This document shows, piece after piece, positions 38,101 through 53,100 of a DNA stretch of 64,000 nt; the stretch's first letter is position 1, and every line of letters starts with the position of its first letter. The notes under the pieces are model-generated. The model saw only the letters and a list, made by a program, of their open reading frames with translations. It had not been told where the DNA came from and did no database searches. The stretch spans positions 65,817,884-65,881,883 of the forward strand of contig CM034547.1 in assembly GCA_020055645.1 (NCBI GenBank), given 5' to 3'. This stretch comes from Tomocerus qinae. Its lineage: Eukaryota; Arthropoda; Collembola; Entomobryomorpha; Tomoceridae. A program made the position numbers and the translations under genes.

Positions 38101-41100
38101 TCAACACCAATAGCTAGAGCAGTGTGAAAATCTGTAAGAAAAATGTGTTGGGTGAAGCTTTAAATAAAGGAATGCCATCATAGCCCTTTGAAGGATATGA
38201 ATAATACTCCCTTGCATTGTGGTACTTATGGTAATAAAATGTAAAGTAGAACAAAGTTGGCATTGGCACAATGCACATAAATAATAGAAAACAGCACAAC
38301 TGGGGGAACATTATCCATATATAGAAAACATTACATGTTTATCAGTATATCAACACCTCACATGACTTGACGCCAAGATATTTGCCGTCAACATGCAGAA
38401 CAACATGCTCCACTGAACAAAAACAGTCTCAATTTCATTGGACTTCACTTCCAACTATGTGGAATTTGGGGTGTCGATTTCTTCACTTTTACTACTCCCC
38501 TTCGTATGTCTTTGCATTTTTAAATCTCACACGCTATTCCTACGTCTGTGCTGCACTAGTAGGAGAAATACTCATTGAATACTATTTTCGGAGCTTTGTA
38601 ATTTTGTAAATGATACTCTACTCTGTAGTTATACATTCTACTTAAGATGAAAGACAAACGACTGTAATTTTCCATATTATATCAATCACGAAATAAAATG
38701 CATGTTACACTTTACTGATAAGCCTATTCTTTCAGGACTTGATTTAAAGTGGTCGAAATTAAACCATCAACAATGCACAATAAAAGACCATATACAATAT
38801 CGCTACAGGATAATCATTCTTATTCACTACAAACAAAGATATAGTAGTCGTGTGTATTTCCACTAGATCATGTATAAGTTACGTGAGCTTGTTATGTAAG
38901 CCCATTGTGTCCATTTCCATGTTAGACTGAAAATGGTGCGGGACTAAGTCAATAGAAAGTCGTGCCTCAGTTTTAATCTTGAACTGTCATTTTCACACTG
39001 ACGTAAGAAAAGTCAAGCCAAGACTCTGCAGGAGTCCGATAGGATTCAACCATTAGTTGAGCACTTCTAGCTTTCCTACCCAACACACTCGGAGCTGAAG
39101 TACATAAAGTGAGCTGTCAAGCCATTTTAACCTACATTACTGTAAATAATAGCAAAGCATTAGAAATGTAAGTGTTAACATAAAATATTTATTTACACGC
39201 TTGTATTAACCTACACCGAACTCCACTTCAGAGTTGAGTGAGGTCTGAGGTCGTTTCGTAAAATCCGCTATACACAATCCGACTCCACATCCTCTACTTA
39301 TTCTACCTGCATCTCACCAAACATAAAACCAGTAGACTAACGCAGGAATAATTTTCGTACTACATTTTGCAATTTAAGTTAGTGCTAAATCTCTAAAGCT
39401 CTTTTCACTAAACTACGCATGCTATAAGCTTGTCTACTACAATATTATTTATTATTTACTATTCAATAGCACAAATGTGCATTGGGCCGGATTTATAGCT
39501 TCAATTGTTGTGAATTCGTTTGATATTTGCCTTTGTTGTATGAATTTGCATACATGCCATAATCCATGTATTTACCTGAATCTAACATACAAGAATCCCT
39601 GCTATTTACTATTTTCTTGCATTGATGTGCTTATATGTAAATTGCCAATAATGCTTCAACTACTACCTACATAATGTGGTGGAAAGCAATTTTAAGGAAT
39701 TATGACTTTAGTAAAAACATTTCCAAACAAAACATGTATTCAAAATCGAAATGCGTTGTTTGCATTGACAGCAGGAACGGGCTATGTAGTTTTCCGAAAT
39801 GTGTATTAAAGTATGCAGATAAATAAATAACAAACATAAGCAATTTAGCGTAGAATAACTCATTGTCAGAATACGAGACTTTCAACTGTGCACGCCTTAG
39901 AGATATGACTACTTTATCATAAATGCTCATTTCGTTTCCGTCTCACACTCACCTTACACCTTCGGCTATTATTACCTGCAAATAATATTTTATTCGCACC
40001 ATTTTCCTATTGTAAATTGCAAACAACAACAAAGGAGTGGAGTGTGACGAATGTTCTCGTCTTGACTTAAAAGCTTTGAATCCACTTCTCCTGTCATGTC
40101 TACACAAACATAAATCATGCTACTTATGTTTATTGCCATGCATATCAAAATTCATGTTGTTTAATACAAAACACGTCCTGCTGTACTTTACAATTCGTAG
40201 CTGACTATTATTGTCCACATCTCGTCTGTATAAACAGACCTATTTTATGCATGTTGCTATATACTTCGCCATTCGATTCATCTCGGTATTCTGCTTCACT
40301 TCACTCAGCTTCATACCATTTCGTGACAAAAGTTGACTACACAACAGAGTCTGCAAGGAAAGTCAAAATAACACCGTTTCCTAAAGCAGCGGATAAGATT
40401 AGCTAAAAGAAAATGTATTTTCATTTACAAAGTCCTCTATTCACACTCTGCTACTATACTACTTACTAACTTACTACTATATACAGCTGAATAATTGCCA
40501 AAATGGTTTTGGCTAATTTTAAGAACAATGAAATTTAAGTTAGCACTTTCCCTACTATAATCTAGAGCATGCACTACATAATTTTGCATAGTCGGAAATA
40601 AATAGGTCAATATCAACTTCAAAATTGCAAGTTGTAAGAATGAAAATAAGGTTTTAAGATATTTAGCCATGGATGTGGAAAAGTGTTCGGATATGATTTT
40701 GTCAGATATGGTTATTTAACATTTATGGAAGGTAATAAAATTGGGATAGTAGGAAGGAGATGCATTGTGGCATAATATTGCGCATCCGTCACGAGAAAAG
40801 AGAGTAACCTAAATGTGTATTGAAGGGAAATAATCAAATAAAAAATCTGCAGTCATTTGTTTCAGAAAACGTGTTACGGTGTAGGTGGGTAGCGTAATGT
40901 TGTTAGCTAGTGAAGTGTGAATTGTTCGTTAAAGAAATATTTCTACATCAGAATGGATTTTCACCACCTTGGCATGATTGTGTGAGGAAGGAGTGTAGCG
41001 ATGTGAGAGAAAGGAGGAGTGAGTGAGGTCCTTCGACTTATTACTGTCGAATTGTCGATGGAAAAGGACAGTCTGAACGGAAGTGACTAGTGAGATATTA

Positions 41101-44100
41101 CAAGTGTCAAAGGCACACGAAGGAATATTTCTAATGGGATCTTTATTGAGACTAAAGCACATGGAGCAAATGAAATTACTGTAAATGATAAGAAATATTT
41201 CCAATGGTCATCTGAAAGGGGTTAATAAGCTGAGGCATTGAAACGTAATGCCCTACCTAAATTACACGGAAAAAGTCTAAAAGTTCCTACATGTCAGGAA
41301 AAAATCCGTCAGGGAGTATTAAAGTAAAGAGTACAATGGAGCTGGAACGTAAACGTGTAACGGATGGAAATTCCCACGCATCTAAAAAATGTATTGTCTA
41401 TTGTGCTGCATTATATGATGCTGAGCGGAATGCTGCTTTCTTTTATCAACCTTTCAGCACAGAATGGAAGTCAGAGCTGGCGAAAAGAGAGAATACAGTG
41501 CAAGCAACTACAAGAAAAACCAAAGAAATCAAATGAAATCACTTCCAACAAATATCAAGACAGTCAGCTATTGCATTGCATGATCATAGCCAGCCTTAAC
41601 ATTTCCAATCAGTCAATACAATAACACTAGACTGCACTATTATAGACCATTACTACAGAATCTATTCTCCTATAACATTCTAGAACACATTTGTAAATAT
41701 AACCGAACAAGACATAGACAGATATACTGAAAGGAGAAAGTTGAGGGAGAGATTCTAAGAATTGGTGCACACATTATTACACCGTAACGTAAGTTGTTAA
41801 ATAAAGCACAGTTGGGCATATCCACCTAGGAATAACGCCAACCAATAACCCAAAGCAATATATATACAAAAGCCCAAGAAAGGAAACTTGGTGAACAGAA
41901 AGAATTCTGTATACAATCTACAAAGAATAAAAAATTGCTTACATTTGACATCGATATCAACATTGATGGCTTGTGATGACCCGAGATTGTTCTTTGCTTC
42001 GCACGTGTACGATCCGGCATGTCTACGCAGAAGGGGTCGGAATTCAATTGTCTCCTGCATTGTCAAATTAAATGTTGTAAATAAACCTCAATTACCAAAA
42101 TTTACTCAATCTCTAATTATAATGATGAGGTTATAAGCAGGTACTAAAAAGTTGATCTGCAAATGAAATATTTCTTTCTGAACAAGAAAATCTCGTTTTC
42201 CCCATTAAAGAAATATTTCCTCCTAATTAATAAATCAGACAATAAGTAAAAACACTTGCCTGGAAACTGTAAATCTCCGGTCGACCTGCTTTTTTCCAAA
42301 CTATGGTTGCAGTAGGGTTTGCATCAGCCAGACATCGTAACGTAACCACATCTTTGCTTTCTTCTAAATCTCCTTCGGGAGCGCCACGTAATTGAACAAT
42401 AGGAGGATCTGAAAAGAAGACAATTAGTGTATGTTAAAATGATCACTTTTAACTTTGTACCATTGCTTGATACTAAAATTATTTGTCGAAGTGTGATTAG
42501 TAGTCTGTCGACGAGAACGCCATTAAAAATTAATATGATTTTCATATAGAAAAGGTATAATTCATAGAACCAACTGAGTAAGGGTATTCTCAAATACTCA
42601 GAAAATAACTTGAACAAAGAATAGAAGAACTGAAGTATTTATCGATAAAACAATTCCAGAAGGATCCTTGCATCCCTGACACGTAGCATCGCATAAAACT
42701 GAGAGAAGGGCAATCAGAATTACATTTCTAATCGAATTGTACTAATCCCAAAATGAATGCCCGCATATCCTCACTGTCTTTATATTGGTCCATATAAAGT
42801 GAAATACAATAGGGTATTGCAGAGTAAAATAAATGTATCAAGTCCTAGAACAATCTGATACATAAAGTAAAAGGGAAAGAAAGTAGCAAAACTCTTTTGA
42901 TCAAGAAATCGAATAGTATGATGAGTTGAGCTAAAGTGAAAGTAAGCATGTCTGTCTTTACCTTCAACAACCTAAGAGTGAAAGTTGGATGTCAATTTTA
43001 CTTTGTAAAACTTGCCTAACTCCTTTCTCTAGAATTGCCCATGTTATATTAACACAAAAGCTATACCGAACCTTTCTATCAGAATAGCTGTCTAAAAATA
43101 TTAGAACAAGAAAACCTTTTCGATAGTAAGGCCTAGTACAGTTAACTGCAAATGCTTTGATTAAAAACAGCCAACTAAAAGAGCCAGATGTCTGAGAAAA
43201 GTAAATTCCGTTATATAGTAAACAATGGATATAGTAAACAGATATAGATACTTAATCTCTAGAACTTCTGCAGCCTCGTAGTAAAATTATTGGAGCAATT
43301 TACGCGTAATGCGTAGCAAAATGTCAGCTATGGAATAGTCAGTTACTCAAGTTTCATAATTTGGAATGTTTATACTCAGCAGGAACTCAATTGTATCTAT
43401 ACTAATGATTCTCGTATAAGCCCTTCGCAAGTTGATTACATTACAATAGAAAGTGTTACCTGCCATCAATAATAGTAACTGCGTCTGTAGAGAAATGCGC
43501 GTAGAGGATTTCTGGCTTCTGTACTATTCAAAATGCAGTTTTGGCATGAAAGTGTATGCAAACGTCCAAAGTTAAAAGGAGAGAGTCAAATAGTGCTTTC
43601 CCCGTCTTGATGCTGAATTGGAGTGCACATTGCATTGACTTGGCCAAAGTCTCTGGTTGGGTTAGTTAGCAGTTAGCAGTCGTACTTAGCGAGTTAATTT
43701 ATGAGCAAAGTTTGACTGGATGATTACTTGCTTTGCTCGTCTCTCTTCTCTGACTCACTTTCTATTCCTTAACTTACAAGTTACATTTCCATTGCACTCT
43801 GCACTGGCACAAGTTAAGAAAAGAAGAAGAGCATCGGCAGACAAGACAGACGACAGTCTCCATTTCAACTCTCAATTGTGTGCCATATAGTAGTAGTATG
43901 TGAGTTCTAATTTACTTTCCTGACTTACCCCAAAACAAACCCTCGCCAACAGAAACTATTTAGCCAACCCTCCTAACTTTTGTGAGTTGATTGTGAGTAG
44001 GAAATGATTTAGCCAAAAACCACTTCTCTCCTTATGCAATGCATACATACATGGAATGTGAATTGGTAGCATGCAGTCAAGGTTTAACTTACTTAATAAT

Positions 44101-47100
44101 GTAGTGCTACAGAAAACAACGTCTACTCGACTAGCTAGTTAATAAACTTATCTGCAGCTATTCTATGTACACTTAAATTGCATTAGAGGATTTTCAGAGA
44201 AATCTCAAAGGACAAAACAAAATTAGAGTGCTCGGGCTGTTCAGAACCTCGCCCATTGTACTTGACATATATACTCCTTCCTAATAGATACATTCCAACA
44301 CCAATCTACATAGATGCACTACCATAAACTAGTAGTATGTCTATAGCAATTATATAACATTGCACTCCTATATACCAGGCTTACTTAAGTTACCAACTTC
44401 TTGTTTCTGATTATTAGTTTCATGCAGCAGGGGCTAACTGTGGATAATTAAACAATATCCGCTAAATAAATACTTAGGCACTCTATTCATAGCCCATGCA
44501 TTAAATATTATCAAATCTAATGGCTAATCAAGCTCTGCTAACTTTCTTTCGAATCCTAAAATAAGTACTGCATTGTACAGCACTACTACTACTAATTAAC
44601 GACGTAAACACAAAACTAACCTACCTATGAATAAATTAGTACCCAGAATGCAGAAGTAACTACAATACTTATTCTATACTTATACTTTGTGCATATTCGT
44701 ATAAGTACCGAAGTGAAAGACAACACGAAAGAAATAACTTCCAGGCTATATTTAACTTGTCACTAACATTAAGAGAATATTTAATTATTATGGAGTGAGG
44801 AAACAACTTTGCATCAACTTGTCCCCCACCAACCCACGTTTATCAACAAGATTAGGTGATTGTACTATCAAGATGAATATACATGAAAGGGCAAACTATA
44901 ATCAGTACGTGTACATTTGTTCCCATCGTCTAAATATTTAATCATTCAATACAAGGCTGACCTTTTCACGCCTTTCTCCTGTTACACGAAGGTGTGGAAT
45001 AAAAATTAGAGCAGACCCTTAATTAATAACCGAGAACTTGATACAAAGTTCCGTCTACCCATAAGACCTCCTTGAAACAGAAATACCCCGTAGAGCTAAA
45101 AATTAAATGAGTCATGGCTAGCACTTGTTTGACTTGTCCTCTATGACCACTTATTATTAATAGGGGTTTATGGTTAAATTTTGAATAGCTAGCCAAATAA
45201 AACCATTACATAGCTATTTCCAGCACATTCAAATGCTGTATAATGGAAAGGTGTAGTTAGTGGCAATGTAAAATGTTATTTTTATGGACTTTTTAAATCG
45301 TATGCTCAAAGATACCCTGAAAATGAATACTTTAAGTTTAGTGACTCATAGTGTTTTCAAAGTTGCTAAATGAACTGTACGGATGTAGTTTTGCACTAGA
45401 CTGCTCTTAAATACATAAATGACTGAGCTAGCAATTTATCGCAAAGTTTATGTTGTTTTTGGTGTCTCTGAGGACATTTCATTCGCCATCGTCCGGAAAC
45501 TACTGCCATGTTTAATAACTTTCAGTTTTGCTAAGAAATATTGTTTGCACTTTTTCTTTGACGGAGAAGAAAGTCATTTGAATACTTAGGTACTAAGTTT
45601 CGTGTTATTTCAATGAAAACAGAGCATAAATAATTCAGAGAGGCATTTATAACGGAGTGTCAGGAGTTGTCAATATTATAAATAGGAAATATTAAAGTCA
45701 CATCATTCGTTGGTGAGAAAGTTAAAGTTGTAAAATTTGAGAGAGAAAGTTGACAAGGAAGTAGAGAAGACATGGCCAAACAAGTAATCCGAGGTAACTG
45801 AAAGAGTCAAACTGAGTTGAATCCAAAGCTGAACACCTAAGCATGAACACAGAAGAGCCCTCAAAACTCTAATGAATTCAAACTGACTTACTTAGCTCAC
45901 GTAAATTACCAAGTATGAACTGGAAAGAAAATTTCGTCATTTGCTTTCTCCTATAACTTTCATCCGTTATTAAGAAAGCTGGTGGTATAGAAAATCCAGT
46001 TCAAAAATCAACAGCTCTGTTACCATTTTGTTCGAGTCGCTCTATGCCTAGTAATTGTAGCAAGCATCTGCAACTTTGTTTAACGAAAGTAAATTTAACT
46101 AAGAAAAGTAAGTGTGTTAGTTTTGTCTTGACATTTGCATAAACACTGCTAACGAAATAATTGCATTCTCGTGTACTGTTTATGCATGCAGCATAACTTT
46201 CTTGTGTAAATACTTGAGAATTCTTGCAGTAGAAGTCGAGAACACAAAATACTCTGTTTCTTGGCAGATATACATCTCCCTGTTATATGTGTGTAGAGTT
46301 AGTAATTATGAATATAATCTGTTGATTGACCTAACAATTACCTTAATTAAAACAAAACAGGAGGAGCAGGAATTAATATTCAATTTCATATTTGGGGCGC
46401 TCCTACTTAATTAATAGTTGCAGTCTGACCGCTCAGTGTATAAAATTAGACTGCCATGTCCTTTTGACAATTGTAGTCCCTTACTAGATATATGCCTATG
46501 GCCAAGTTGATGAATATTAATGTACAACTGCTTAACTAAGTCAGGATCTTTTTTCCTACTCACACAAAGCCCTAAGTAAAATGTGGAGTGGAAATTACGC
46601 ATAAAATTATACATCCTTGTGTGGTGGAAACTTTTTTGATAATTCCAAGAGTGATGTATTTATTGCAATTTTGACTGTATAGTGAAATATACCCCAAATA
46701 CAACGGTACAATAGGTCACAGAAAAAGTGACACGATAAAGTCAGAGAAAGTAGGGCGGAAGGAAGGGAAAAAAGTGCCGTGTGCATAGCCCTCGAGATCT
46801 ACTGCGAGAAAAGTTAGTAATGTCAGAAGGAGCTAGTTCTGACGTGAAATGACGTTTCCTATCATCTTTTCTCACTTACAGGAAACCTTTTTTGAAGTTG
46901 TCTCCTCGCTTCCTAGTTCAACTCATCTCAAAAGTATTGTAATGTGATTGCACAACTTTCCTAAAAAATTCTATTTTGTGTACCATTTATCTAGTTACTC
47001 TTTCCAGGAAATTTTAACACTAACTTTCGTGTACACATTATTATGATACACTATTCAAACATCTACTTTAAGTTATAAATAGTTACTTAGCACATTAACT

Positions 47101-50100
47101 TTCTTAAACAAACTGTAGACACTGAAACGAAAACAAGATCAAGGGGATACTTTGCTTTAGTACCTACGCTTGGAAATAATTAAATCTATACAAAGTAAAG
47201 ATACAAGATGTAGGTATATTTATTTCCAGCAGCTAAAGTACCTACATGGTCGAATCTAGGTACATGCATAAATTAACTACCTCCTTTAGTGCTACTTTAC
47301 AACCATTACATAATGTAGGAGGCAACTTCCACTTTCCAATGCAGATTACTCTCTTTTATGAGACTTACATAAAATGCTGAAGAGAGGATTTTATTTGCAA
47401 GGAAAACGAAATAAGTAAATCCATTTCTTAGTTCCAAAAAGGAACTTCTTTCCTTAGTATCTACTTTATAATTTCATATACGAAACGGAATATAGGTATG
47501 CTATAATCATCGTATGCCTCTACTAGTTCACAGTCTCCATACACTAGATTTGTTTCATTGAAAGAGATTTCAAAAGGTCTGTGGTGTGGCTAGTCGTAGA
47601 AAAAAATCAGTGTGTGTGTGAGACTAGCGAAAACTGCGAAGAGGATTTTATTTTGCATTTCTATTCGTCGAGCCATTTACGTGGAGCAGAGAAGATTTAA
47701 AATCTAAATAAATAAAAGGGGGAAATGTGTGCTGTGGACATGTGTGCCCTTTTAGTGTTTCCCAACGAAAGCTAACTTACTTATGCAAGTTAACTTCATT
47801 TCGGGTTTGTTTTGTTGTCCTGTCCTCGTGGTGCAACTGAAAGCCAAGGAAGCGCTATAACTTTCCCAAACTGCTAATACATATACATGAGAGTGGAGTG
47901 GACTAGTAGTCCGGAGATTTCTTTACCTACCTACTCAAGCACCACGTAGGGATCTACCTTAAAGAAAGTCATAAATGGCAAGGCAAAGAACCTCTTTTCC
48001 ATTAAAACTTATACATAATGTAAAGTGTATTGAGGCAGTTTTAGACTACAGACGATAGATGACTTAAGAAAGACTACGCACTTAACAGACAATTCCACAG
48101 ACCAAGATACACTACTACAAATAAAGGTTACTCTACGTCCAGGCAATCTAACTAAATCACATAAATACAGACACATGTGTGCACACCAGAGAGAAACATA
48201 ATATTTCTCCAGACAGAAGGGCGTTATGCCTCATGTAGCCAACCATTGAGTATTAATGGAAACTTTGACACTTAGGATTGCACGGAACAGCGAAAACAGC
48301 TTACTTTCTGTCACTTTCCTATCAGCCTCATGTAAATAACTTGTTTTTCACGCAGAATCTTCAAACTTCATTTATTCCAACTGGCAAAATACTTATGGGG
48401 AATATTTTACCCGAAAAATCACAAACAAGACCAGCTAGCACTGAATACTAAGCATGCATGATCTATGACTACACTTGCAAGTACCAGACGAACTACAACC
48501 AAATTAGGTATAACTAATGTTAGAGTAATAATCACTGTGTACGGTTCAGTTTTGTTTAAACACTCTTTTAAGTGTCTCCATGTTGGCGAAGCTCTCTTTA
48601 TTGATGTACTGCATACAACAGTTTCTGAAATTCCTGTTATTCTAAACAGAACTAATTTTAGAAGCTTAACAAGCGTAATTAAATGCTTGTAACACGAACC
48701 ACGCCACTAATATTCAATGGCATGTTAATTTCTCTGAGTAGAATAATTGGCCATTTGCCTCTAAATGCTTGATTGCATGCCATACTAAAGAAGAGGTTTT
48801 AATTATAGCTATCTCAACATAAACGAATCAATTCACAAAGCAGCAATAAATTAGGGATATGTTTCAAAAGAAACCATAACAAAATTCCAAAACGTTGGGG
48901 AAGGGAATTTTTTGCAGTACGATTTGTACTTTCATGTGTTCACATAATACAGAATGATTTATCATTAAGTAAGTCCGTATGATAAGGATACAGGTAAACA
49001 TTTCTGGTCGGAATTTGTGCGTGCAGGGAAATAGTTAGGTATACTTAAAGAACATTTGCATAATCTCGATATACACATTAAGAGCTATTTCCCTCAGAGC
49101 AACAATAAATAAGACTAGATAGAGTCGCATTACAAACCTCGGAAGAACTTTCCTTATTTGCAGTTAAAATGAGGAGTTGGTGAAATATATTATTATTCGT
49201 TGTTCCACACTGTGTCTGTAGTGTCTCCTCCATTCTCGTTTGCTTTCACTAGTGCACTGTTGACTCAGTCTGCATGCATTATACAATTTAAATTGCACTG
49301 CATCTCGCCAAGAGTAAGTGAACCCTGAGGAAAAAACGTTGAATACTAAAAGATCGCTTTGCATTAGATTTAGGCCAAGTCGATTCTATTCAGGACACAA
49401 CACACTATTACTACATATACCTGCCAACTTTTCTCCACTTTACATTTGACTCTTTTCTACTATTTCTACGAATTGGCTATGATCAAGGCTGAATGGAAAA
49501 AAAAGAAGTCTAAATAAAGTAGATTTTGTATTCATGTGGCAATAGCGAGTGGAATAATAGATCTCACCTCGCTCCGCTATCGCTGACCAGGATTTATAAC
49601 TCTTTTTGCTAATTCGAATTTCATAGAGCGTTAACTTTTATTTTAAGGAGTTAGTAGCATTCATCTTTTTACTCAATGAAATAATTACCTATACAGGTAG
49701 ACAAGGATTAAAAGGGACATGAAGTACCTATTCTTGCTGTAATACGAATTAACGATGTATGCATACGCTCTCGATCTGAATAGCTTTCTTTACATTGATA
49801 GCCAGTTTGCCTATACTTTGGGAATAAATACCTACATCCCAGGTGAAAGTGTGTCTGCGTACTGATTACAACATTTCATCGAAAGACTACACATTATGGA
49901 AATGTATACAGAACGCTGCAGCGTGGGATGGAATTTTTTAAGGTGAATAGAATATGAGATCCCAGTGTAGGTTGCTTAGCCATTTCCATTATACACTGAT
50001 GTTCTATGCATCAAATACAAAATTTACTTGTTACTTTCGCGTATGTGCATACTCATAGCTAGTATTGGATATAGTGCTGGAAAGTGTAAATATTAGATTT

Positions 50101-53100
50101 TTGTATAGCAACTGTGTCTTCCACGTTCTCCAACTTTGACATTTTTTTCAAAAATCTTTTCTCTTTCTGAGTGTAAATAATGTTTCAGAGTTGGCTGGAG
50201 TGAGTGAGTGAGTAACGATGTCGAAGGGATGTATGTATGGTGTAACTCATGCAAAGTGTGTGCAAAGGGAAGCTACTCATACATATATGGATGTATGCAT
50301 CAGTGCTCTCGCTTCCCCAGAAAAAAATTCGATCTTCTTTTCATTCTGGGTCTCTGTGCCATTCTCCTCCCCTCAAGTACCTCTTATGTTTGATGAAAAT
50401 AGAAACTTCCTACAGAATCCACCTTGTTTCTACCCATCTCAGCTACGAGGAGAGATTTTACATTATTCTCGCGATAATGAAAGAAGTTTATTCATCCGCC
50501 AAACAATCCCTACCTGCTAAGTTCACCTCTGAAATATACATATTTTTAATTTATTCACACAAGCGTCATACGAGAATATTTTTATCCCTACTTCCCATAC
50601 TCTTACAATTATTAACGAACCTCGCCGTTCTTATACCATTGTGTATTCATAGGAAGTATTAGCATAGAAGACAACCTGTAAGTAAATAGCATTGGGTAAA
50701 AATATATTTGTATTGGTAGTCTAAATGTATAGTATATTTATTGACTCAATGGTAGTTTATGCCAAATTCTTCTATATCTGGCCCTAATACTAATTTATCG
50801 TTTTTAGTGGATGAGCAGAACACTTTAGATAGGCACAATCACTAATACTAACTAAAACAGGATTTGCTTTAACGTATAATGTACAGTCTGTTTCAACGTA
50901 CAAAGCATAATGAAGAATACAAACACAAAGTCAATTGTACATAAGATACTCCTTTATACAAAAGTTGAATGTCTTATGACAAGATTCTGTACGCACTATA
51001 GCTATCTGAGAAGGGTTTCGCCATATCTTGATCCTCGAGTGTATTTTTAGCAAAAAATTCTGTAGCTCCCGAAAAATCAAAAATTGGCTATCATTTACTT
51101 AAAAGATTTTCTTCCATCGTCACATAATAACTGCATTAAAACATTATCTACCAAACCTATAGTAATGAAATCCTTAAATGTATCCTACATATAAACACTT
51201 TTGTAAGTATCAACTTAATATATCAAATAGCATATCATATCAACATCCCTACTTCCCCATATTTTATCTTATAGCGATTGCCGGCGGCGTAAAATAATTA
51301 ACCTACATAAAAGTGTTCTTTGATGAAGGTACACTTTACTTTGCTAATTTAGACATAAACCTCATTTGTAATGGCTATTATACGCGATAAAGTAAGAGAA
51401 TGTAGAAGAGAGATAAGATGATCTAACTTCCATAATTTCCCCCATTTTTCGTCAATGATAAAGCAGATCGTTTCTGCCTATGGGCATGTACATGTATGGC
51501 AAGTGCATTACGTCGTCAGGCAAAAAGGTTCTCTATCTCTCCACTCGATCCAAGGTAAGTAAGTATAAAGTTTAAAGCTAAAATATCACTTAATAGTAAC
51601 ATTAGAGGGTCCATTACAAAGCGATGGAAAATGAAAGCACTATAAGGTGAGTCGGATGATCTGAAGAAAAGAGACGGAGCCAATAATGTCTACTAAAGTA
51701 CCCACACCGAGCTAATTGTACGACCAACGCCTAGCAGTCGATGACATGTTAATAACTCTATACGAAATTTATGAGAACCCACTTTTACTATTACTATATT
51801 ATGTTCTTCAGCTCCACGTAATATTGAATCCATCCTGTACTTAAAACTTATACACAATTCACTTAGGTATTTATTATGCAGATATACGACTTGCCTGCTT
51901 TACAGACAATAAAAACGTTTTTGCACATACACATAAGGAATACTTTAAAACAACCACGTTTCTTTTCAACCATTGTACTCCTAAGGACTAATGCATTCCA
52001 GACCTTTTACATGAAATGATTGATACCCCATGAATCGACAGTCTATTTTGGGGCACTCAAGTCATGACAAGCAAATAAATATACTACTTAAAATTCTGCG
52101 AAAAAGATTCAAGAAAATTCTTTCCATAAATATTTGTGCAACCAAAATGTCAACATTTATGTTATGCTGTGATTATACTTTATTACAGCTACTGCTAAAT
52201 ATAGATTTATGAAATATTCCCCATCCATAGACTGTTCGTTAAATATCTTTGTTTTGAATACAACTACAGAGAATCTGCTTATGGTTCACACTTCAATTGA
52301 ATTCAATTAAATATGATGAGAAAGTGACGATAGTATTCACTAGTGAGTTTGTGCATTCGTCCGAATCGAAGCTTGTTAATAGCTCCCATGCTATGAGCTA
52401 CATAGACTATCACTGCTTTATTGAATTTTTGAACAATAGGAAGTTGCAAAAGGAACGGAGTGGAATAATACAGTATGTGTATTATCTTTAGCTCTTTTCT
52501 TTAGGTGTCATCATTTTTAATGTGCAAATGCTGCATCGACAGACTACAATCCGTAAATCAAGAAACAAGAAATTGGCATTGCACTTCGTTAATTTACTGA
52601 TTTTTGTGATAGAGAACATCATAGACGAAAATTGCTTTTGAGTATGTACTGACAGATAGAGTAAATGTGCTTACATTGAATATCGAGGAGGACTTGAGTA
52701 TCTCTTGACTTTGTTGGATAAGCCTCATGAACGGCAACACATCGGAGTGGCTTCCCATTGTGAGCCTTGTGAAAAGTGTAGTCTAGAATTGATGTGGCTG
52801 CCCATTTCTTTTGATTGTCTTCTTCCGTCTTGTTCGTTTGATTCACCCCCAACACTTCCTCGTCGCCTACATCACAAAACCAAATTCAACATTTAGCATG
52901 GTACGATTAAACCCGAATTCCCAATTCCCCAAATGAGTTTGCCTATATTTACTCATTTGCACTTTGCAAATCAATTTTACGTTGAACAAGAATTAAATAC
53001 TAGTAATATAGTTGAACGAACAAGTGAATGATAAAATGAGAAATTCGAAAATCTGGAGAGTTTGTAATCACATTGATACTACTACGTGATTTTCCTTGTA

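Noticed and set aside
50218..50662. Overlapping + strand frames of up to 137 codons
   Set aside because: Several overlapping frames are open in the same place, as expected by chance, and none resembles a protein family.
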